Positions 57,897 to 64,000 of a stretch of DNA of 64,000 bases are shown piece after piece. Position numbers and translations under genes: made by a program. The notes under the pieces are model-generated. The model saw only the letters and a program-made list of their open reading frames with translations. It had not been told where the DNA came from and searched no databases. The DNA is from Symbiodinium natans (lineage: Eukaryota; Sar; Dinophyceae; Suessiales; Symbiodiniaceae), in the NCBI GenBank assembly GCA_905221605.1, contig CAJNDS010000036.1, positions 1,040,857 to 1,104,856 of the forward strand, in the 5' to 3' direction. Position 1 is the stretch's first letter. Every line of letters starts with the position of its first letter.

Positions 57897-57971
57897 GACA
57901 ACATCAAGTCGGCTCTGGCATTTTGCAAGTTCTTCGACGCGGGCGCCTGTACCATGAGTGCCGCTCTGACT
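57897..57971 (+). CDS. Candidate exon ending at a family B element
   Basis: ACCAAG, then 25 G/C-ending codons reading DNIKSALAFCKFFDAGACTM and more. The next bases, GTCTAGGACC, are a possible donor and also the left end of a family B element. Confidence 0.55.
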
Positions 57972-58212
57972 GTCTAGGACCTAGGACCCGGAGTAGGCGC
58001 TTATTTCAATTTTTTAGGTTCAGGGTTTAGGGTTTAGGGTTTAGGGTTTAGGGTTTAGGGTTTAGGGTTTAGGGTTTAGGGTGTGGGGTTTAGGGTTTAG
58101 GGTTTAGGGTTTTGGGCTAGGACCCGGAGTGGGGCCCTTGTGGGGTTCTTTGATAATCCCCTTAAAACCACAAAGGGCACCCTCGTTTTTCCTAGGTTTC
58201 TCCTGGGTCTAG
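57972..58212. mobile_element. Composite: family B left end, TTTAGGG array, full family B
   Basis: CTAGGACCTAGGACCCGGAG (partial B) is followed by an array (58017-58113) and a complete B from CTAGGACCCGGAGTGGGG (58117) to TCTCCTGGGTCTAG (58212). The same arrangement occurs at 62316-62527. Confidence 0.8.
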
Positions 58213-58298
58213 CCCTAAACCCTAAACCCTAAACCCTAAACCCTAAACCCAAAGCCCCGAAGCCCAAACCTTCAACCCTAAATCCCAAACCGAAACAG

Positions 58299-58359
58299 GA
58301 CTCGCTACTTACGAGGAGTTACTCGGAGGGATCCTAAGGGACTCTGAACCGGCTACCTG
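58299..58359 (+). CDS. Candidate short exon
   Basis: CGAAACAG, then after two bases LATYEELLGGILRDSEPAT, with the donor GTTTAG leading into an array. Confidence 0.5.
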
Positions 58360-58403
58360 GTTTAGGTTCAGGGTTTAGGGTTTAGGGTTTAGGGTTTAGG
58401 GTT

Positions 58404-58546
58404 AGAAGTCCTTAGATGAGTATCATGAAAAATGCTTCACAGGCCCATGGTATCTAGCTGGCTAGCTAGCTGGCTAGCTGGGCATTTCCCAAATAGGCCT
58501 TAAATACCCCCAAAATAGTGCAATCCTTATTCTAGGAACCCCTGAA
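58404..58546. mobile_element. Dispersed element, family I
   Basis: Second copy of 51504-51643; the CTAGCTGG tract is one unit longer here. Confidence 0.9.
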
Positions 58547-58548
58547 GA

Positions 58549-58670
58549 AGTTTAGGGTTTAGGGTTTAGGGTTTAGGGTTTAGGGTTTAGGGTTTAGGGT
58601 TTAGGGTTTAGGGTTTAGGGTTTAGGGTTTAGGGTTTAGGGTTTAGGGTTTAGGGTTTAGGGTTTAGGGT
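58549..58670 (+). repeat. TTTAGGG array, about 17 units
   Basis: Near-perfect, ending 187 bp before the ATG of the next gene. Confidence 0.97.
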
Positions 58671-58856
58671 TTCTGCCACCCTTCACCTTGCGACTTGAAT
58701 CCCACAGAGTCCATGTGCATATGTTTATTGGAGTCAAATGTTTCCTTAATTCTCTGAGTTTCTCTGTTAAGCACTACAGAACACGTAAGTGAACTGAAAT
58801 TCCCACGCACTTTTGCGCCATTCTTCGTCGAGTCTTGTCGCTGCGGAGACGCCAAC

Positions 58857-60980
58857 ATGCGGCCGTTGACCATCCACAGCGTTGCCGGGTCGACATTTGA
58901 GCTCCGTGTGGACGATGCGGAAACGGGGCTGGATGTGCGGAGACGCGTCGCAGGAAGTGTTGGCCTTTCCGCAGGTTCAATCGTGCTGACTTCAGGTGAG
59001 CGTCTCCTCGAGCTGCACCAGCCGCTGCTGCGACAAACTCAAAACCAGGAACTCACATATGTGGTGCGGAAATGCGGCGCAGGCTGCGCGGCACGCAGTT
59101 TAAAGCAAGCATTAGAGAACACAGGATTGGATCAAGACACGGACGCCATGCATGTCGCTGTTGCCGTGACCTTCGGCCGGGAATTCAACCAGAGCTTGGC
59201 ACGGGTGCAGCTTCCCAGCGGCCTACAGACCTTGACCTTTGGCTATGGTTTCAACCAGAGCTTGGAAGGGGTGCAGCTTCCCAGCGCCCTACAGACCTTG
59301 ACCTTCGGCGACAGCTTCAACCAGAGCTTGGAAGACGTGCAGCTTCCAAGCAGCCTACAGGCCTTGACTTTCGGCATTAAATTCAACCAGAGCTTAGAAG
59401 GGGTGCTGCTGCCCAGCGATCTGCAGACTTTGACTTTCGGCCATGAGTTCAACCAGAGCTTGGAAGGGGTGCAGCTTCCCAGCGGCCTACAGACCTTGAC
59501 CTTCGGCGACAGCTTCAACCAGAGCTTGGAAGGGGTGCAGCTTCCCCACGGCCTACAGACCTTGACCTTCGGCGATGAGTTCGACCAGAGCTTGGAAGGG
59601 GTGCAGCTTCCTAGCGGCCTACAGACCTTGACATTCGGCTTTCGCAACCAGAGCCTGGCAGGGGTGGAGCTTCCTAGCGGCCTACAGACCGTGACTTTCG
59701 GCCATCAATTCAACCAGAGCCTGGAAGGGGTGCAGCTTGCCAGCGCCCTGCAAACCTTGACCTTCGGCCACTCTTTCAACCAGAGCTTGGCAGGGGTGCA
59801 GCTTCCCAGCGACCTACAGACCTTGACCTTCGGCTCCAGCTTTGACCAGAGCTTGGAAGGGGTGCGGCTTCCCGGCAGCCTGCTGACCTTGACCTTCGGC
59901 AATTCTTTCAACCAGAGCTTGGAAGAGGTGCAGCTTCCCAGCGGCCTACAGACATTGACCTTTGGCCATGGTTTCAACCAGAGCTTGGAAGGGGTGCAGC
60001 TTCCCAGCGCCCTACAGACCTTGACCTTCGGCGATGAGTTCGACCAGAGCTTGGAAGGGGTGCAGCTTCCCAGCGGCCTACAGACCTTGACCTTCGGCTT
60101 TCGCTTCAACCAGAGCCTGGCAGGGGTGGAGCTTCCCAGCGGCCTGCAGACCTTGACCTTCCGCTATGGTTTCAACCAGAGCTTGAAAGGGGTGCAGCTT
60201 CCCAGCGGCCTACAGACCTTGACCTCCGGCGACAGCTTCAACCAGAGCTTGGAAGGGGTGGAGCTTCCCAGCGGCCTGCAGACCTTGACCTTCGGCGACA
60301 GCTTCAACCAGAGCTTGGAAAGGGTGCAGCTTCCCAGCGGCCTACAGACCTTGACCTTCGGCTTTCGCTTCAACCAGAGCCTGGCAGGGGTGGAGCTTCC
60401 CAGCGGCCTGCAGATCTTGACCTTCGGCGACAGCTTCAACCAGAGCTTGGAAGGGGTGCAGCTTCCCAGCGGCCTACAGACCTTGACCTTCGGCTATCGT
60501 TTCAACCAGAGCCTGGCAGGGGTGGAGCTTCCCAGCGGCCTGCAGACCTTGACCTTCGGCGATGAGTTCGACCAGAGCTTGGAAGGGGTGCTGCTGCCCA
60601 GCGGCCTACAGACCTTGACCTCCGGCGACAGCTTCAACCAGAGCTTGGAAGGTGTGGAGCTTCCCAGCGACCTGCAGACCTTGACCTTCGGCGACAGCTT
60701 CATCCAGAGCTTGGAAAGGGTGCAGCTTCCCAGCGGCCTACAGACCTTGACCTTCGGCTTTCGCTTCAACCAGAGCCTGGCAGGGGTGGAGCTTCCTAGC
60801 GGCCTACAGACCTTGACCTTCGGCTTTCACTTCAACCAGAGCCTGGCAGGGGTGGAGCTTCCCAGCGGCCTGCAGACCTTGACCTTCGGCGACAGCTTCA
60901 ACCAGAGCTTGGAAGGGGTGCAGCTTCCAAGCTCCTTATTGCGTTTCTCTTCGCGCATGTTTGCGGTGCACGCCTCTTGA
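58857..60980 (+). CDS. Ubiquitin-like domain protein with 26 FNIP/LRR-like repeats
   Basis: 707 residues, single exon, from ATG 58857 (context CCAACATGC). Residues 1-75 (MRPLTIHSVAGSTFELRVDD at the start, LTYVVRK at the end) look like a beta-grasp, ubiquitin-like fold. A linker follows, then 26 copies of a 22-residue unit with consensus LEGVQLPSGLQTLTFGDSFN, one of them missing a residue. The LP..L..L.FG..FNQ pattern is that of FNIP repeats, a leucine-rich-repeat variant known from Dictyostelium, which form an extended solenoid for protein binding. DNA copies are very similar, pointing to recent unequal exchange. It shares its domain plan (ubiquitin-like head, repeat array) with the RCC1-like gene at 48256. 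Confidence 0.88.
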   Translation: MRPLTIHSVAGSTFELRVDDAETGLDVRRRVAGSVGLSAGSIVLTSGERLLELHQPLLRQTQNQELTYVVRKCGAGCAARSLKQALENTGLDQDTDAMHVAVAVTFGREFNQSLARVQLPSGLQTLTFGYGFNQSLEGVQLPSALQTLTFGDSFNQSLEDVQLPSSLQALTFGIKFNQSLEGVLLPSDLQTLTFGHEFNQSLEGVQLPSGLQTLTFGDSFNQSLEGVQLPHGLQTLTFGDEFDQSLEGVQLPSGLQTLTFGFRNQSLAGVELPSGLQTVTFGHQFNQSLEGVQLASALQTLTFGHSFNQSLAGVQLPSDLQTLTFGSSFDQSLEGVRLPGSLLTLTFGNSFNQSLEEVQLPSGLQTLTFGHGFNQSLEGVQLPSALQTLTFGDEFDQSLEGVQLPSGLQTLTFGFRFNQSLAGVELPSGLQTLTFRYGFNQSLKGVQLPSGLQTLTSGDSFNQSLEGVELPSGLQTLTFGDSFNQSLERVQLPSGLQTLTFGFRFNQSLAGVELPSGLQILTFGDSFNQSLEGVQLPSGLQTLTFGYRFNQSLAGVELPSGLQTLTFGDEFDQSLEGVLLPSGLQTLTSGDSFNQSLEGVELPSDLQTLTFGDSFIQSLERVQLPSGLQTLTFGFRFNQSLAGVELPSGLQTLTFGFHFNQSLAGVELPSGLQTLTFGDSFNQSLEGVQLPSSLLRFSSRMFAVHAS

Positions 60981-61328
60981 ACTCTGAGGTCGCAAATGGT
61001 TTAGGGTTTAGGGTTTAGGGTTTAGGGTTTGTGGTTTGTGGTTTGTTCCGGAGGGTGCTCCAGGGCTTTTCTCCTTGAATCCCTTTGGGGGGCGTTTTCT
61101 CGCCCAAAGATGAGACTGCCCTAAACCCGAAAACCCTAAACCTTGTTTGGGTCGACTTGGCCCTTCAGGGTTAGTAACCCATAAAATCGTGTGGTCCTTA
61201 AGTACCCTTATAGGCTTTTGATTGGACCGCCAAGTAGAATCCCGAAATTCTGTGTTGTTGCACTCCCCTTAAAGCTGCGGTCGTCTGTGAAGGCACCCTG
61301 AACCCTGAACCCTAAACCTTAAACCTTT

Positions 61329-61430
61329 AACCCCGAACCCTAAACCCTAAACCCTAAACCCTAAACCCTAAACCCTAAACCCTAAATCCTAAACCCTAAA
61401 CCCTAAACCCTAAACCCTAACCCTAAATAC
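61329..61430 (-). repeat. CCCTAAA array, about 14 units
   Basis: Near-perfect units with one CCCTAAAT variant. Confidence 0.97.
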
Positions 61431-61449
61431 TGCAAAAGCAGATCGTCAG

Positions 61450-61500
61450 GTCTCCACAACGAAGCCCCCGCTCGAAATCCTGGAAAATGGGGTCCTTCAG
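61450..61500 (+). CDS. Candidate short exon, RS-like
   Basis: GCAAAAG, then QIVRSPQRSPRSKSWKMG; a GTCTCC inside could be an earlier donor. Confidence 0.3.
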
Positions 61501-61547
61501 GAGAGGGCTAGGGTTTAGGGTTTAGGGTTGAGGGCTTCTGGGTATGT

Positions 61548-61625
61548 AACCCAAACTTGCCGAATACTCCCGAAGGCTCCCTAAGCTTCCCAAGGTACCT
61601 ATACCCCCCATGAACCCCCCCTCCC
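61548..61625. mobile_element. Short dispersed element, family J, inverted
   Basis: The reverse complement of TACTCCCGAAGGCTCCCTAA matches the GCTTAGGGAGCCTGAGGGAG part of 52178-52262. Confidence 0.6.
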
Positions 61626-61726
61626 TTAAAATCCCTCAACCCTCAACCCTCAACCCTCAACCCTAAACCCTAAACCCTTAAGGATTCTATGGTAGAAACT
61701 TCACACGTCCTAAACGCGAAGCCCAG

Positions 61727-61753
61727 GTGATGGCATCTGAGGCTGGCTATTGG
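61727..61753 (+). CDS. Candidate short exon
   Basis: GAAGCCCAG, then VMASEAGYW and a GTGGGC donor. Confidence 0.4.
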
Positions 61754-61874
61754 GTGGGCGGGGTTGAGGGTTTATGCTTTAGGATTTAGGGTTTAGGGTT
61801 CAGGGTGTAGGGTTTAGGGTTTAGGGTTTGGGGTTTAGGGTTTAGGGGGGTTTCAAACGCTTGGGGGCTGACAG

Positions 61875-62309
61875 ACACGACCGTTGCTGCGCGCGGAATC
61901 CTTGCTGCCGATGTGCGGAGTTCATTTTCAATACCAGCCTAAACTCCGACACCCTAAACCCTAAACCCTAAACCCTAAACCCTAAACCCTAAACCCTAAA
62001 CCCTAAACCCTAAACCCTAAACCCTAAACCCTAAACCCTAAACCCTAAACCCTAAACCCTAAACCCTAACCCTAAGCCCTAAACCCTAAACCCTAAACCC
62101 TAAACCCTAAACCCTAAACCCTAAACCCTAAACCCTAAACCCTAAACCCTAAACCCTAAACCCTAAACCCTAAACCCTAAACCCTAAACCCTAAACCCTA
62201 AACCCTAACCCTAAGCCCTAAACCCTAAGCCGTAAGCCCTAAACCCTAAACCCTAAACCCTAAACAGTCCCCACAAAGAAGCCGGAGGCACAGGTCCCTT
62301 CCTCGACAA
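61875..62309 (+). CDS. Two candidate exons around the longest array
   Basis: Exon 61875-61919 (after GCTGACAG) reads TTVAARGILAADVR plus one base before a GT. Exon 62268-62309 supplies two bases and reads PTKKPEAQVPSST. Its acceptor, CCCTAAACAG, is the last unit of the array between them. The phases agree. The second exon may instead stop at the GTCCCT after KKPEAQ. Confidence 0.5.
61956..62266 (-). repeat. Longest uninterrupted CCCTAAA array, about 43 units
   Basis: About 310 bp with a few CCCTAAG or short variants near the right end. It occupies nearly all of the inferred intron 61920-62267. Confidence 0.97.
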
Positions 62310-62315
62310 GTTTCC

Positions 62316-62527
62316 AATTCCTAGGACTTAGGACCCAGAGTAGCCTTTCGGGTTTAATTAGGGTTTAGGGTTTAGGGTTTAGGGTTTAGGGTTTAGGGTT
62401 TACGGTTTACGGTTTACGGTTTAGGGTTTAGCTAGGACCCAGAGTAGGCCCATATTCAGTTTTTGGGGTCTTGGTTCCCTCAGCAACAAGGGCACCCGTT
62501 GTGTTCTTAGGTTACTCTTGGGCCTAG
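62316..62527. mobile_element. Composite: family B left end, array, full family B
   Basis: CTAGGACTTAGGACCCAGAG, then an array with TTTACGG variants (62356-62430), then a complete B from CTAGGACCCAGAGTAGGCCC (62432) to CTCTTGGGCCTAG (62527). Same plan as 57972-58212. Confidence 0.8.
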
Positions 62528-62652
62528 TCTAAGCAAGTTAGTTGAACCAAAACGTCCCTGGAGGCAGCAAACCCTAAACCCTAATGTACTTCAACAAGGC
62601 CTCACAGGCCCCAAGAGGGCCCAAAAGCTGAACTTAAGCAAGGCTTCAAAGG
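62528..62652 (+). CDS. Open segment between a family B and a family D element
   Basis: After the terminal CTAG of family B one frame is open throughout and reads LSKLVEPKRPWRQQ, then RAQKLNLSKASK, up to the CTAGGG that starts the family D element. A short CCCTAAACCCTAATG is translated within it. Coding status rests only on openness and position. Confidence 0.35.
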
Positions 62653-62756
62653 CTAGGGTGCCCAGTAGTACCCTTATTCCCTTTTTTGGTAGGTTTAGGT
62701 TCCCTGATAAACCCCTTTTAAGCAAAAAAGGGCACCCTTTTTCTTCCTAGGTTACA
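62653..62756. mobile_element. Family D element with altered right end
   Basis: CTAGGGTGCCCAGTAGTACC at the left and CCTAGGTTACAG at the right; the usual final CTGGG..CCTAG is absent and the element ends in an acceptor-like ACAG. Confidence 0.75.
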
Positions 62757-63480
62757 GGCTCCGAAGGCCTTGAAGCAAACAAAACAAACTTACACCCAGC
62801 GCGTTCGGCCAAAACTTTCACCCAAGACCCGCCCAAAACTTTCTCCCAAAACTTTCGCCCAAAACTGTCGCCAAAACTTTCGCCCAAAACTCGCCCAAAC
62901 GCTGGACACGAACCCTCCCCCTCCGAACACAAACCCCATCTATCTATCTCCAAATCAAAAATAAAGTCAAAGCTTTCGCTCGCCCAAACCTTTCGCCCAA
63001 CACTCCGGGCACAAGCCCTACACAAACTCCATTGAAGGTCATGGATATCTCATATAAATCTGCCAAATGTCAAAACCTCAACATCGAGACTTCTAAAATT
63101 AATTTCATATTCCTTTTCCTGACAATGAAATCTACGCAAACAGCGAATTCCACCCAAAAGTTTGCACAAACTCGATATCTGAGATTCTTCATCATCTGCC
63201 AAGCTATGAAAAAGGAGATTTTAATTCGATACCAGTTGTTTTGCGAAGGTCATGGATATCCTCTTTTTTCGGCTATCAAATCTCAAAGTCCGAGCTCCAA
63301 AAGGATTTTAAAATTTCCCGATTTATCAAATTGGATGTTTTAATATTATTCAGTGCCAAATGGTTTCAGAAGCCGCCCCAAACGTAAAAAAAGAAACGAC
63401 CGAAACCCGCCCCCTAAATTTGCCCAAAAGCAAAAACCGAAACTTCCACCCAAAACTTTGAGCCCCAAACTGGCCAGAAC
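62757..63480. repeat. CCCAAAACTTTCGCCC repeats around a unique core
   Basis: AAAACTTTCGCCC-type units recur at 62808-62905 and 63400-63460. The AT-rich core 63030-63345 has a 103-codon frame and a string AGGTCATGGATATC that occurs twice (63037 and 63247). I see no convincing gene. A + frame from 62757 is open for about 90 codons but mostly translates the repeat. Confidence 0.5.
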
Positions 63481-63805
63481 TCCGGTCATGAACCCCACGA
63501 AACCCTAAACCCTAACCCTAAACCCCCTAAACGCCCTCACAATTCTCCACTTCTTTGTGGTGCTTTACTGTAACTTTACATCTTTAGCCTTTTTGGGTTT
63601 ATTGGGTTTCTTAATAAGGCAGCTAAAAGTTTAATTTTTAGCTACCCTCCTGAGTGCAGCCAAGCTCAACGCCACCCTAAACCCTAAACCCTAAACCCTA
63701 AACCTCACAATTCTCCACTTCTCAAAGGTGTCCAGGAAGGAGCTGCGTAAGATCCTGGACGTCGATGACTCCTTCGACTTGGTCGCCCGTTTGAGACGGG
63801 TTTGG

Positions 63806-63866
63806 GGTTTAGGGTTTAGGGTTTAGGGTTTTAGGGTTTTAGGGTTTTAGGGTTTAGGGTTTAGGG
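63806..63866 (+). repeat. TTTAGGG/TTTTAGGG array
   Basis: About eight units. Upstream, 63726-63790 reads SRKELRKILDVDDSFDLVAR in one frame and may be an exon. Confidence 0.9.
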
Positions 63867-64000
63867 CTACAGGGTTCCCGAAAACCCCAAGCCAAGAGGC
63901 TGTGGCCGATGCATTTGTTCACTGTACTTTTTCATGTGGCTCGCATGTTGTGTGTGTTGTCTTGTTCATCTTACTTGCACGTTTCCATTCTCAGAAAGAG

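Noticed and set aside
59243-60769. Minus-strand frames with KVKVCRPLGSCTPSKLW repeats.
   Set aside because: They are the antisense shadow of the 66-bp FNIP repeats; the + frame is continuous for 707 codons with a recognisable family pattern.
61956-62266. A true chromosome end.
   Set aside because: The array is flanked by unique, coding-like sequence on both sides and the window has dozens of arrays in both orientations, so these are interstitial.

Overview
The window looks like nuclear DNA of a dinoflagellate, probably a Symbiodinium-like alga. Three things point there: a perfect dinoflagellate spliced-leader sequence is encoded at 34414-34435; short GC-rich exons are separated by introns that use GT, GC and possibly GA donors; and the plant/alga-type telomere heptamer TTTAGGG is scattered internally in dozens of arrays on both strands. 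Nearly all protein-coding signal is on the + strand, as expected of unidirectional dinoflagellate gene clusters. There are no operons, RBSs, tRNAs, rRNAs or CRISPR arrays that I can see.

Layout. (1) 1-19.97 kb: many interstitial TTTAGGG/CCCTAAA arrays. Between them lie short coding segments bounded by AG acceptors and GT/GC donors, which assemble into phase-consistent exon chains: candidate genes at 622-3390 (continuing to about 8.6 kb), 9956-13731, 14002-16885 and 19172-19968. The telomere-like arrays therefore sit mostly in introns. (2) 20-34.3 kb: almost no telomere-like arrays. It holds a GTCGCTGAAC-type dispersed repeat, a TA-microsatellite-bearing repeat, a coiled-coil ORF (23701-24414), a 5-kb block of degenerate GAGCTCCTCT repeats with 1.2-kb tandem duplications, a 2-kb AT-rich palindromic satellite and a small two-exon lysine-rich gene. 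(3) 34414-43644: a complete non-LTR retrotransposon. ORF1 has an OTU-type protease domain and zinc fingers; ORF2 has endonuclease, reverse transcriptase and RNase H domains. It starts exactly at a spliced leader, is flanked by an 8-bp target-site duplication and sits inside a copy of the GTCGCTGAAC repeat. (4) 44-48 kb: a degenerate or intron-split minus-strand gene with SR-rich ends, then about 800 bp of CA/GCAC microsatellite. (5) 48.2-50.4 kb: a multi-exon RCC1-like repeat gene with an N-terminal ubiquitin-like exon. (6) 50.4-58.4 kb: more arrays and short + strand exons. (7) 58857-60980: an intronless gene with a ubiquitin-like N-terminus followed by 26 FNIP/LRR-like 22-residue repeats. 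(8) 61-64 kb: more arrays and exons, including the longest array (about 310 bp), which nearly fills one intron.

The unifying theme is intron and repeat dynamics. Families of 75-260 bp terminal-inverted-repeat elements (families A-J here) recur through the array-rich parts. They nest in one another, sometimes with 4-bp target duplications, and lie between coding segments, so they look like introner-type elements. Telomere-like arrays sit inside several of them. The retrotransposon adds a second process: a trans-spliced mRNA copied back into the genome. Exon calls are my own reading of codons, splice sites and phase, with no transcript support; product names are given only where a motif is visible.
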